Of a stretch of DNA of 64,000 bases, positions 9,346 through 19,259 are shown piece after piece; position 1 is the first letter of the stretch; every line of letters starts with the position of its first letter. The DNA is from Thalassia testudinum. Lineage: Eukaryota > Streptophyta > Magnoliopsida > Alismatales > Hydrocharitaceae. Position numbers and translations under genes: made by a program. The DNA lies in NCBI GenBank assembly GCA_037157565.1, contig JAZHRO010000024.1, positions 18,048,501 to 18,112,500 of the forward strand, written 5' to 3'. The notes under the pieces were generated by a model, which was given only the letters and a program-made list of their open reading frames with translations, was not told the DNA's origin and ran no database searches.

Positions 9346-11319
9346 ATGTCTCCTCCTACCACCACCACTCTCCTCCTCCTACTACTCCTCACTGCCACCT
9401 TTACCCTCCCGTCCTCCTCCTCCATCACCACCAACACCGCCACCTCACGCACCCACTTCTCGACCACCACCATCCCCCGTCCGACGAGCACCACCAACCC
9501 TCTCTCCCCCAAGGCCTTCCTCCTCCGCTACTGGTCCCGCAAGATCCCCAACCACCTCCCCATTCCCCCTTTCCTCCTCTCCAAGGTCTCCCCTCTCTCC
9601 GCCCCCTCCTCCTCCCACTTCTCCCTCGCCGCCTCCTCCGGCTCCCTCCCCTCCCTCCTCCCCCTCTTCTGCTCCTCCGCCCGCCTCCTCTGCTTCCCCT
9701 CCCTCCACACCTCCTCCTCCCATTCCTCCTCCTCCCCACCCTCCTCCTTCTCCCACTACTCCTCCACCAACTTCTCCAACTACGGCACCCGCTCCTCCTC
9801 CGGCCTCCACTCCTTCTCCCACTACTCCCCCGACCTCAACGTCCCCATCGACTCCTTCCGCCGCTACTCCCGCGACTCCTCCTCCCACGACGACCGCTTC
9901 TCCTCCTACTCCCAAGAGGCCAACGTGGCCACCTCCAAGTTCGCCTCCTACGCCTCCTCCTCTACCTCCGGCCATTCCGACTTCTCCTCATACCTTCACC
10001 AGACCAACGTCCCCGACCTCCGCTTCTCCAACTACGCCTCCGCCTCCCGCGCCCGCCTCAACTCCTTCTCCGGCTACACCAACGACGCCAACGCCGGCGA
10101 CCAGTCCTTCTCCGGCTACGGCCACGGCTCCTCCTCCTCCCCCACCTCCTTCTCCTCCTATGCCTCCGACACCAACGTCGTCGGCTCCTCCTTCTCCGGC
10201 TACTCCCAGAACTCCCTCAACCCCAACGACACGTTCGCCAACTACGCCCTCGACGCCAACGTCCCACGCAACACGTTCCGGTCCTACGCCGACGGCGGTA
10301 AGGGCACCATCACCGAAACCTTCACCTCCTACCGCGACCAGGCCAACGTCGGTGACGATAGCTTCCGCTCCTACGCGAAGCACGCGACCGGCCCCTCCCG
10401 CATCGGCTTCGTCAACTACGGTCAGTCCGCAAACGTCGGCACGGACTCCTTCAAGGGCTACGGCGAGAGAGCCCCCGTGGGTCCTACCGTCAACTTCCAG
10501 ACCTACGGCCCCAACACGACCTTCGCGGATTACCGAAAGAGCCCCGGAGCCTCCGTCGCCTTCGCGGACTACCGCAACACATCCTCGTCGTTGTTCCAGA
10601 ATCTCGCGAAGGTGAGCGACGGGGTGCGCAGTGGCAGGCTCGTAAATAGGTGGGTGGAGCCGGGAAGATTCTTCCGGGAAAGCCAGCTCAGCACGGGCAC
10701 CGTGATGCCGATGCCCAACATAAGCGACCGGATGCCCCCGAGGGCGTTCCTCCCGCGGGACATCTCCAGGCGGCTGCCCTTCTCCTCGAGCCGGCTCGGG
10801 GAGCTGAGCCGGCTCTTCAACGCGACCCAAGAGAGCGCGCTGTGGCGCGCCATGGAGGGGACCGTCCGTGATTGCGAGCGCCAGCCTAGCCGCGGGGAGA
10901 CAAGGCGCTGCATCGCGTCCATCGAGGACATGGTAGACTTCGCCACGTCGGTTCTCGGGTCCGACGTGAAGGTCCGGACGACGGAATCGACGGCCGGATC
11001 GGGGGGCAGCATCGAGATCGGGAGGGTCCGCGGGATCAACGGTGGGAGGGTCACCAGATCGGTGTCGTGTCACCAGAGCTTGTTTCCTTACATGGTGTAC
11101 TACTGCCACTCGGTGCCGAAGGTAAGGGTGTACGAGGCGGAGATCCTGGCCGTCGGATCCGGGGATGTGATAAATCGAGGGGTGGCGATCTGCCACCTGG
11201 ACACGTCGGCGTGGAGCGCGGGGCACGGGGCGTTCGTGGCGCTTGGTCCCGGGCCCGGGAAGATCGAGGTGTGCCACTGGATCTTCGAGGGGGACATGAC
11301 GTGGGCCGCGGCGGATTGA
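9346..11319 (+). CDS. PG1beta-like BURP-domain cell-wall protein
   Basis: It encodes 657 residues in one exon and resembles the non-catalytic beta subunit of polygalacturonase isozyme 1, a secreted protein thought to bind pectin and modulate wall loosening. Residues 1-26 form a Leu-rich signal peptide. Residues 53-118 match the family N-terminal region (SPKAFLLRYW, FLLSKVSPLSA, LFCSSARLLCFP). From residue 135 to about 408 there are 21 FxxY repeats such as FSGY, FSSY and FRSY. The BURP domain runs from FFRE (residue 443) to the end, with four CH pairs at 575, 587, 616 and 643 giving CH-X10-CH-X27-CH-X25-CH, the defining spacing. Length fits the PG1beta subfamily. Codons are extremely C-ending, typical of monocot GC-rich genes. 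Related genes often have an early intron; none is needed here. No repeat interrupts it. Confidence 0.95.
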   Translation: MSPPTTTTLLLLLLLTATFTLPSSSSITTNTATSRTHFSTTTIPRPTSTTNPLSPKAFLLRYWSRKIPNHLPIPPFLLSKVSPLSAPSSSHFSLAASSGSLPSLLPLFCSSARLLCFPSLHTSSSHSSSSPPSSFSHYSSTNFSNYGTRSSSGLHSFSHYSPDLNVPIDSFRRYSRDSSSHDDRFSSYSQEANVATSKFASYASSSTSGHSDFSSYLHQTNVPDLRFSNYASASRARLNSFSGYTNDANAGDQSFSGYGHGSSSSPTSFSSYASDTNVVGSSFSGYSQNSLNPNDTFANYALDANVPRNTFRSYADGGKGTITETFTSYRDQANVGDDSFRSYAKHATGPSRIGFVNYGQSANVGTDSFKGYGERAPVGPTVNFQTYGPNTTFADYRKSPGASVAFADYRNTSSSLFQNLAKVSDGVRSGRLVNRWVEPGRFFRESQLSTGTVMPMPNISDRMPPRAFLPRDISRRLPFSSSRLGELSRLFNATQESALWRAMEGTVRDCERQPSRGETRRCIASIEDMVDFATSVLGSDVKVRTTESTAGSGGSIEIGRVRGINGGRVTRSVSCHQSLFPYMVYYCHSVPKVRVYEAEILAVGSGDVINRGVAICHLDTSAWSAGHGAFVALGPGPGKIEVCHWIFEGDMTWAAAD

Positions 11320-11423
11320 CGGATCCGGATCCGACGGCTGCGTGGGTCTTGCTCCCCTTCCGCGGCCGCCACCCCCCCGGCGCTCCCCCCCGCCCCCCTC
11401 CCCTCCGGCTTCTTTTTGGTTCT

Positions 11424-11437
11424 TCATAAAATAATCC
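11424..11437 (+). terminator. Probable polyadenylation signal region
   Basis: CATAAAATAATCC, an AATAAA-like near-upstream element, lies ~105 bp after the stop codon of the BURP gene, where composition shifts abruptly from GC-rich to AT-rich. A T-rich stretch follows immediately. Confidence 0.4.
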
Positions 11438-11521
11438 TTTGTTTTTATTGTTAATTAACGTTACGTGATTGAATGGAAAGTGTGGATGAAATGTCATTTG
11501 TGTGGTTGTTATGGTGCTGAA

Positions 11522-11524
<3 letters not shown>

Positions 11525-11559
<35 letters not shown>
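11525..11559 (+). repeat. (AT)n microsatellite
   Basis: About 17 perfect AT dinucleotides lie 200 bp downstream of the BURP gene. It is a likely length-polymorphic marker. Confidence 0.95.
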
Positions 11560-11565
<6 letters not shown>

Positions 11566-11579
11566 TCGGTGAACAGAGC

Positions 11580-13074
11580 ATTTATAAATACTTGTTTGAC
11601 TTCAAATTAATGATCGTCGTCGGCTGGACGTTTGCTTTCATGAAATCATATGAGCGAAATCCTTAGATTAGTTACATTCTTGAAATGGTGTTTTGAACGT
11701 GTATTTTTTCCTTCTTTATATTTTACATTTCATTTCCTCCGTTACGTCCTTTTAATCTTTTCTTACACTAAACTCTCGTTATTTAGTTGTATTACATTAA
11801 TTTTTTATTACATCATTTATATTATAAAATTTTTTAAATATAAATTATATATACTGTCGATCCCCTTTAATAAGGTATTTAAATTTGTATTATAATATTT
11901 ATTTATTACTTTAACATATCATATTTAATGAACACTTATGTATTACAACTTGTCATTTATATTTATATTATATTACAAAATTTTTCCTCATTATTGTTAT
12001 CGTTGCACCTTCTTTCTCTGGATAATAAATCGTCTTTAATATCTTGTGGTACCATGTCACGTTTGTTACTTGTGTTATGTTTATATATTATATTATAATT
12101 TACCTAACGTATTTACGGTTATATATTACATTATAACTTACATAATTTGAATTTGACGTATTATAATTTCTATGTATATTTAAAGTATAAGATTGACGTA
12201 TCGTTGAACATAAGTAATATAATTCACATTAAATATGATTATTATTAAGTACTAAATATTTATCTATGATATAAGTATAATACATTTATATTATAAATTT
12301 AATCTTACATATTATTTTTATTATGTTATTATATATAATGTAAATTCAATATTTACTCTTACAATATATTCATTATTTTATTATAAAATACCTAATATTT
12401 ATTACAATTCATATGATTATACATTACAAATATGTTTATGTCATGTTATAATAGTTATTATTTGTTACAATATGTTTTTTTAATTTAAGATGTATTCCTT
12501 ATTTTGAATATTTTTTTCAAATATTTTTAATTTTTGAAAATGTATAATATTTAAATTTATTAGTTGATAATTTTTTTATTTTATTTTTACATTACCAATA
12601 ATATAATTATGTTACTAATTAATTCAATGTATATTTTTATAATATATGTTTTGATTAACAGTAAAGGTATCATATTTTTTAAGAATAATTTATATTTTTG
12701 ATATCTTTCATTAATATTATTGTATTATAAAATTATATTTATTATTTTAGATAATATTAATTTTGACAGTACTATCTTCATCTAATAATTTTCACGTAAC
12801 ATTTATTTAATAATATTTAGGCATTATGGTGCTTCGTTAAGTTTGTTTGGGGGGATATTTCTAGCGTCTTGGGAGCAAGGCCTTCCGTCTCTTTTGCTAT
12901 TGATGTTTCTTTTATTTTTTATTTTTTTCCTTTGATAATATACAATTTCAAAGATGCAAAAGAGGGAAAATTGACCTTCTCCGACACATCATTCTTTCGA
13001 ATAGATAATTTAGAGATGTGGATTCGAATATAGAGTTCTCCTATTGATTTTGATCTTAAGCCCACGGGTTGTGC
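11580..13074. other. AT-rich intergenic DNA
   Basis: The sequence is strongly AT-rich and dominated by TATTATA-type words. One short plus-strand open frame at 11650-11895 encodes a low-complexity hydrophobic peptide and looks incidental. No gene, RNA or transposon terminus can be supported. Confidence 0.6.
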
Positions 13075-13409
13075 TGGTCACGACTTGTTCTTGATTTTCT
13101 ATAGAATTTGGGAATAGTTTACTTTTACGAATCTTAAGATCTGATCGTCCAAAAAAAAAAAATTAAATATGTATTCATTCAACAATCACACGATTAATGT
13201 AATTAAGCAGAAAAATATATAACAAACGGTAAAAGAAATATAACAGGAAATCACAAGGATATTATATAATACAGTAAAAAGGTACGGTTATCGAACATAG
13301 TCATTACAACAGAAACTAATAGAATTATAACAGAAACAGTACGGAATAGTACTATAGGCTGCAAGTACTTACAACTAACAAATGCTCTGCAGTAGAAATA
13401 GGAGAAAAG

Positions 13410-13477
13410 CTACGGCTGGGCTCGATTGAACCCAGCGTTGTCAGCAGTCGATGGTACTAGTTGCTCAGATCCTCGAC
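13410..13477 (-). other. Conserved short frame (exon-like), minus strand
   Basis: It follows acceptor-like GTTCAG on the minus strand and remains open to TAG at 13410-13412. It shares E-Q near the start and N-R-A-Q-x before the stop with the copy at 4509-4576, despite many substitutions. Confidence 0.4.
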
Positions 13478-14004
13478 CTGAACATGGTTACGAACTTCGT
13501 GGTCAGCTAACGTTGAGTAAAGTGGTAATTGAGCCATTTACATGTAATCAAACAAGCAACTAACTACACATGTATGTGTTGGTTATTATTATCATCTATT
13601 TCCATTCATCTTATTTAAACGTTTCTTAGTCAAAATCTCTAACCATGATCCATAACAGTACTTAATCTTCTTGTTCCCTAAGGGATCAATCTTACTTGCA
13701 GTTTTCCCGCGATGCAAGATGTACACGTGGCACTCTCTTGGCCGAGAGAGTCACTCTTGGTGGTCCTACACCCGGTCTACCACCTCGAGGTCATAGTCGT
13801 GACGTAGCGATGACTACAGCACGCGTGATAAGTGTACAGGTAGCTACCCCGCACTGGCACGTGGTCAGTCATTTCCGCTACGTGCAAACCTACAGCACGG
13901 AACAGCACAAGGCCATGTCCTCTCAGAACAGGGGTCTCGCCCCTCCACAGTCCGCATACCCTCGTCTGACTATCCCGGTTCGCCCAGTGGGCCTAACAAA
14001 GAGT

Positions 14005-14009
14005 CGGTG
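14005..14009 (+). repeat. Target-site duplication CGGTG, left copy
   Basis: CGGTG immediately precedes the 5' LTR and is repeated exactly at 22932-22936 after the 3' LTR. Both copies fall inside the minus-strand family B LTR. Confidence 0.9.
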
Positions 14010-14273
14010 TGTTACGAACGCATGCTCCAGATGTCTTTTAAGACGTCTGGGAGGTGGCCCAGACGTCAGACCAGACGTCTGGGATCACATCCAGACATCG
14101 GACCAAACCTCTGGGATCGTTTCCAGACGTCTGGAAATCAGTTATCTTTCGCACGAGAGATTCGTCTGCGCGCCTGTGCACGCGACCTGCGTTTCTCTCT
14201 CTCTCTCTCTTTTTCCCTCTCTCCTACGGCGCAGGCCGCCCTCTGCCGCACCCTCCCTCTCCTCCTCGCGCGA

Positions 14274-14283
14274 CCTTAAAAGG
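14274..14283 (+). promoter_or_regulatory. TATA/CArG-like box of the LTR promoter
   Basis: CCTTAAAAGG sits downstream of a CT-rich tract and upstream of a GC-rich leader. It recurs at 20464-20473 and, on the minus strand, at 28895-28904. Families B and C have TATTTAAA (58193) and ACTTAAAT (61578) at the equivalent place. It is probably the TATA element; the exact form also fits the CC(A/T)6GG CArG consensus. Confidence 0.5.
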
Positions 14284-15246
14284 CCACGCTCTCTCCCGTC
14301 GCCTCCACCCCCGCTTCCTTCATTTCCTCCTTCCAACCAGCAAGCGCGAGAGCGAGAGCGAGCGCGAGGGTGCTGCGGCAACGACGGCCGCAGTGAGCGT
14401 GGGGGAGGTGCTGCGTGTGGGAGAGGCACTCAGCCGCAAGGGCGAGCTCGCCGGGGCTGCTGGGGCCGGTCGGCGGCGGGCACAGCGGGCGCGGAACGAC
14501 GCGGGAGGCCTGCTGCAGATCGAGCAGCAGGCGCACGAGGCGCGGCACGGCCGGGCGTCGCGAGCGGAGGGCGAGTCGCGACCTGATTCTAGAAACTCTT
14601 CCAGAATCAAACGTCTGAGCTGATAGCCAGACGGCGGGGAAGACGTCTGGAAGACCATACAGACGTCTGAAAGGTGTGTCTTCCGTCTTTTTTTTTCTTC
14701 TTCCCTTCGACTGACCGTACTGAGAGAGAGAGATGGGTACGCACAGGCTCGGTGATTCGCCATCCAACGCGAATCAGACGTCTGGCTGTAGTACGAGACG
14801 GCGGGAGCGACCTCCAGACGTCCGGGGTGACCATCGGACGTCTGGGAACTAGGCCAGACGTCCCCGCAGGCTTCTGGATGTCTGAGAAACCACGCAGAAC
14901 AAGGTAATTCTCTGATCCACTTTTAAGACGTCTGGAAGAAGTTCCAGACGTCTGATTTTGCACAGTTTCGTCGTTTTCGACCCGTTTAGGGCCCGTTCGG
15001 GTTCCGTTTTCCGCGTTTCGAGTTGCGATCTTTTCAGAATTAAATCCTTTACCCGTCTACAGTAGCGATACACTGTTTGAGACACTCCTTGTGTTTGATC
15101 CTTGTGATCGGATCCCGTTCCGTTGCAGTCTCAGGGGTCGAGGAGGCACGTGGGATTCCCGATCACGCCCCCATTACTCCCGTCGTACCTGGTAGAGTGT
15201 CTTTTAAGTTATTAATATAATCTGTTAAAGTATGGAACCATAACTA

Positions 15247-15400
15247 GAACCTAGGACATTACATGAATCCTAGGAATGAGAAATAAATTGAATGATAGCT
15301 CCTAGGTGTTGCATGAATCCTAGGGCTGGAAAACTAGATTGTATGATAGATCCTAGGATACGGCATGAATCCTAGGACGGGAAAACTAGTGGAATGTATG
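15247..15400 (+). repeat. Three ~53-bp CCTAGG tandem units
   Basis: Each unit contains CCTAGG-N(8-10)-CATGAATCCTAGG followed by a GAAAACTAGATTG-like tail. The array is repeated in the 3' LTR (about 21437-21585) and, on the minus strand, at 27745-27895 and 41345-41490. Confidence 0.75.
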
Positions 15401-15644
15401 ACTACTACAGGTTTGGAAAAATGGAAAGGAACAAAAAGCTGCCTGTAATTTGAATTAACAGCTGCCTGTTTTTGAATAAACGTGATTGAGAACATGGATT
15501 GTAAGAACGTGAAACTGGAAAGTGAAACCTGGATGTTTTGAGTTAAAGAGCTGGAACCCTACGGGGAATTAGGAGTGGAACTCCTGGACAGAGAAAGGAA
15601 TGGAACTGAGAAAGAAAGTTGTAGTTGTGTGCTGTCTCTTGGAT

Positions 15645-15850
15645 ACGTAGTACCAAGGGAAGTACCTGTACCTGTTTAGTGTAGAGTGGGGCCAGCCACC
15701 CCAGGGACCCGGGGTTAGGACCGGCCGCTTTGTACCGACTTGTTGGCCCTCGTGTACGTAGTACCGGGGAGAGCTACTAGTGTTAGGAGGGCACTAGCTA
15801 CCCCACGGGCCCCGGGGTTCTGCTAGCCTCCTACACCGACTTGTTTAGGC
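15645..15850 (+). repeat. Two ~110-bp tandem units in the LTR
   Basis: Each unit runs TACGTAGTACC, then AGTGTAG-like sequence, GCCAGC/TAGCTACCCC, CCCGGGGTT and ACCGACTTGTT. The units have diverged from each other but occur as a pair in families A and C and in two of the family B copies. The family B solo LTR at 2435-4903 has only one. Confidence 0.65.
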
Positions 15851-16378
15851 CCACTGGGCAAACCAGGGTAGTCAGGCGAGGGTGCGCGGACTGTGGAGGG
15901 GCAAGGCCCCGGTTTGGTTACTGTGGACGGGTTGGACCCCTGTTACTGAGAGGGCTCTGCCCTGGACTGGTTCCGTGCAGTGCTTTGGGCGCACCCGTTA
16001 ACGGAAACGACTGACCGCGTGCCAGTACGGGTTAGCTACCTGTGCGTTTATCGCGCGTGCCGTACTCACCGTTACGTCTGTCAGTGACCTTGGGGTGGTT
16101 GACTGAGGGTAGGATCACCACGGGGAACTCTCCCGGCCAGGAGAGCACCACGTGCTACTTCTACTTTTTGGAAAAGACTGCAATCAAGATCGTTCCCACG
16201 AGGAACATTCGAGATCAAGTAAAGGATCTGAGAAATAAATGAAATCAGGAGACAATTGAAAGACGTAAATAAAGAAAGTAACAGAACATAACAGCTACTG
16301 TATACTCTACTATTTTCTTTAGTTTAGTTGCCACTCTACTCAGCGTTTTGCTGACGTGTTACACTCGTTACCTTTCAG

Positions 16379-16443
16379 CACCAGGTGTTGAGCAGCCAGG
16401 GTCAGCGGCTACAGAGGACGCTGGGCCGAGTAGGGTCCAGTAG
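16379..16443 (+). other. Conserved exon-like frame in the LTR
   Basis: It starts right after acceptor-like CCTTTCAG and is open to TAG at 16441-16443. The same frame and stop occur at 477-541, 22564-22628, 4509-4576, 60312-60378 and 63783-63844, and on the minus strand at 13410-13477, 26733-26797 and 40340-40404. Conserved residues are V-E-Q near the start, A-A-x-E in the middle and R-x-Q or R-A before the stop. It could be the last exon of a spliced small protein or simply shared ancestry. Confidence 0.4.
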
Positions 16444-16749
16444 AGTTACCACTGTTCTCTTGTACCTCTTTTGTTCCGTTATAGTGAGTAGTTCTATTTC
16501 CACTGTACTTTTCTTTACCTGCAGTTCATATTATGTTATGAATGTTGTTAGACTGTTGTGGTGGTATATACTGTAGTGGTTTCTTTCCTTACTGCTATAT
16601 TTTCTTACTGTTAGTTATATTCATGCTGAATGTGGTTTATTTTACTGCTCTTTTGGTTACTTCCTCGTTGGACGACTAGGTCTTGGGATTAGTCGAGTCG
16701 GTCCGGTTCTCGTGTCTCGTCGGGACTCGGGAATCGGGTCGTTACAAGA

Positions 16750-16767
16750 TGGTATCAGAGCAAGGTC
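16750..16767 (+). promoter_or_regulatory. Primer-binding site, initiator-Met tRNA
   Basis: TGGTATCAGAGCAAGG begins three bases after the 5' LTR. It matches the complement of the plant initiator methionine tRNA 3' end, the usual primer of chromoviruses and many copia elements. Confidence 0.9.
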
Positions 16768-16928
16768 GTCCCGAGAAGTGAATCAACTGACTGTAGAATA
16801 ACCAATTCACATGTTTATAACTAGAGTAGCCACCACAACATTTCTCTTGACATGAACTCTTAGGAGTTTCGCTAGGTACTGTCTGTTTTTGACGTTTTTC
16901 GTTTTGTTTCGCATCTCCATTGTAGGAG

Positions 16929-17534
16929 ATGCCTCGTCGTGGAGCTAGGAGGGTGGGCCGCGGGCGCGGCCGAGGTCAGGGCCCGAGCGACAGATGTGTC
17001 GTGCTTGGAGTACATACTACCCCTCCTCTTCTCCTGAGCATACCGTCTCCGGACCTCGTCCAACTGATTCGAGAGGTGGTTCGAGAAGAATTTCAGCTTC
17101 CACCCACGTCGCCACCCCCTCCCCCTTCCGAGCGTACGACAGGGGAGTTGGTGGTGGAACGAGATTTCCGCCGCCACACTAGGCGTGTTAGGAGAACTCA
17201 AAGGAGACATGTGGCGTCCGCAGGAGAGCCTTCACGTTTTGCAGGGCCATCAGTGGCCTTTGGGGGCCCTCGATAGGGGCCATTCGCCAGCACCGGACCC
17301 CCGCCTAGCCAACAGCAGGGACCCACTGAGGGCGGGAGTCGGGTTCCCCTCTGTTACCAGTGTGGCCAGCCGGGCCACGTCAGGAGGGACTGCCCGTCTA
17401 GGGCAGGAGGTCAGCAGATACTCCCCGCGCAGAGCACTGGAGGGCGTGCAGGAGGCCGCGGTTCCCAGGCGCGAGGAGGAGAACAGCAGTCGCGAGGAGG
17501 GTACCGGCCAGCACCTACCCGTCCGACGCAGAGT
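16929..17534 (+). pseudogene. gag, internally deleted
   Basis: Gag forms the virus-like particle. The frame from ATG 16929 opens with an Arg/Gly-rich MPRRG...RGRGRGQ segment, then an SPDLVQLIREVVREEF helix and a proline-rich stretch, and stops at 17274-17276. Beyond the stop, a CCHC zinc knuckle ([14 protein letters not shown]) is intact at 17352-17393. The conserved central retrotransposon gag domain (AFATYQLKSVAHRWW-type), present in the minus-strand relative at about 33490-33090, is absent. Gag is therefore both deleted and interrupted. Confidence 0.8.
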
Positions 17535-19259
17535 GTGGCTGCTTCGTCCGCACCTAGAGCTGAGGGGCGTATCAACGCCCTAACACACAGGGATGCCAGA
17601 GCTTCGGGATCGGTGGTAGCAGGTATGGTTTCAATTTCTGGCAGACTCGTTTACACGCTTTTCGATTCCGGCGCTACGCACTCGTTTGTCGCAGCCAGTT
17701 TCGCAGTTAGTTTGGACCAGGATTATACACTGTTAGAGAATCCGTTCGTAATCAGAGGTCCGAGTGGTCAGCTGTTTGTAGCTGAGGAGGTGTACACGGA
17801 TTGCGAGGTCAGCGTCGGGGGACATAGCCTGCCAACTGACCTGATTATGATCCAGATGGAGGACTTTGGAGTGATTCTGGGGATGGATTGGTTGTCCGCT
17901 TACCACGCCTTGGTGGACTGTTTTGAGAGGAAGATTGTCTTCTCCATTCCGGAGTTGCCTTCTTTCGAGTTTCACGGACAGCCAGTGGATGGATGTTTCA
18001 GGTGCATTTCGGCACTTCGGGCGGCGAGACTTTTGAGCCAGGGGTGTGAGGGCTTCCTAGCTTGTGTGGTGGCAGAGCCCATCCCTGTGGCAGACTTCCA
18101 GAGCATACCGGTGGTCAGAGAGTACCCCGACGTATTTCCAGACGAGTTACCAGGACTACCGCCCGAGCGTGAGATCGAGTTTGAGATCTCACTAGTACCA
18201 GGGACCAGCCCCATATCCACTGCGCCATACAGGATGGCACCGCTTGAGCTGCGAGAGCTCAAGTCCCAGTTGCAGGACCTTTTGGAGAAAGGTTTCGTGA
18301 GGCCCAGTGCGTCTCCCTGGGGAGCCCCGGTACTGTTTGTGAAGAAGAAGGATGAGACCTTACGCCTTTGTGTGGACTACCAACAGCTGAATAGGGTCAC
18401 CATCAAGAACAGATATCCGCTGCCGAGGATCGACGACTTGTTTGACCAGTTGCGGGGTGCCACGGTGTTTTCCAAGATCGACTTGAGGGCTGGATACCAC
18501 CAGTTGAGGATCAGGGAGACCGACGTCTCCAAGACAGCTTTCCGCACCCAGTACGGACACTACGAGTTTTTGGTCATGCCGTTTGGGCTGACCAATGCCC
18601 CCGCTGCTTTCATGGACCTGATGAACCGGGTGTTTAGGCCGTACTTGGACCAGTTCGTGGTGGTTTTCATAGATGATGTACTCATCTACTCTGGAGATCG
18701 GACGCAGCACGGACAGCACTTGCGGATGGTTCTGGACACTCTGAGACGACGCAGGCTGTACGCCAAATACATCAAGTGCGAGTTCTGGTTGAGGGAGGTG
18801 ACCTTCTTGGGTCATGTGATCTCTGGAGACGGCTTGGCGGTGGACCCAGCCAAGGTCGAGGCAGTGCTCAGGTGGGAGAGACCGCGTTCAATCACTGAGA
18901 TTCGCGGTTTCCTGGGACTGACAGGCTACTACAGACGATTCATCAGAGGATTTTCACATATTGCGCGTCCTATGACACAGTTGACCCGGAAGGACGTGCC
19001 TTTCGCTTGGACAGACGCCTGTGAGGCGTGTTTTCTGGAGCTGAAGGAGAGGTTGACCTCGGCTCCCATGCTCACCATCCCTGACAGTAGTAGCGGGTTC
19101 GTTGTGTACATGGACGCCTCTTTGCAGGGGTTAGGAGGTGTGCTCATGCAGAGGGGTCACGTTGTCGCTTACGCTTCGCGACAACTGAAGCCCCATGAGC
19201 GTACCTACCCTACCCACGACCTAGAGTTGGCAGCTGTTGTCTTCACGCTGAAGACCTAG
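17535..19259 (+). pseudogene. pol: protease, reverse transcriptase, RNase H (start)
   Basis: This 574-codon open stretch covers the aspartic protease ([10 protein letters not shown] at ~17657-17686) and the reverse transcriptase. RT blocks include [19 protein letters not shown], then [29 protein letters not shown] and the catalytic [10 protein letters not shown] at ~18664-18693. The RNase H start ([13 protein letters not shown]) follows. A TAG at 19257-19259 replaces the Trp codon kept in the minus-strand relative (KTW-RHYLY), cutting RNase H in two. RT is otherwise intact in all visible motifs. The protein would act in the cytoplasmic particle to copy element RNA. Confidence 0.9.

Larger units (their letters stand above)
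13075..14009 (-). mobile_element. Family B LTR, minus strand, downstream half
   Basis: Read on the minus strand this is the 3' part of a family B LTR. It contains the ~110-bp tandem unit region, the acceptor-like GTTCAG at 13478-13483, a GGACGATCAGATCTT block matching GGACGACTAGGTCTT in family A, and a likely terminus GTCGTGACCA near 13075. Together with 22932-24603 it forms one LTR of ~2.6 kb split by the chromovirus at 14010-22931. No primer site follows the terminus, so it is probably a solo LTR. The outer boundary is approximate. Confidence 0.6.
14010..16746 (+). mobile_element. 5' LTR (2737 bp)
   Basis: It runs from TGTTACGAACG to CGTTACA. It contains, in order: a palindrome cluster (14030-14130), CT-rich sequence and a TATA/CArG-like box (14274-14283), a GC-rich leader, an imperfect hairpin (~14582-14609), a second palindrome cluster (14605-14960), donor-like AAG|GTAATT at 14906, CCTAGG tandem units (15247-15400), two ~110-bp units (15645-15850), and acceptor-like TTTCAG at 16373-16378. 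It is 40 bp longer than the 3' LTR. The difference comes mainly from a 12-bp palindrome-array unit near 14070 and a 21-bp segment near 14170 that is bounded by CTGCG repeats. Confidence 0.93.

Noticed and set aside
9267..10301. 344-codon frame overlapping the BURP gene, rich in Leu, Pro and Arg
   Set aside because: It is a +1-frame shadow of the GC-rich coding region. The overlapping frame carries signal peptide, FxxY repeats and the BURP cysteines, and this one matches no protein pattern. The same applies to the minus-strand frame 9988-11427.
13696..14586. 296-codon plus-strand frame spanning the LTR start
   Set aside because: It crosses the 5' LTR boundary at 14010, joining an older LTR to the inserted one, so it cannot be an ancestral gene. 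The composition is that of GC-rich leader DNA.
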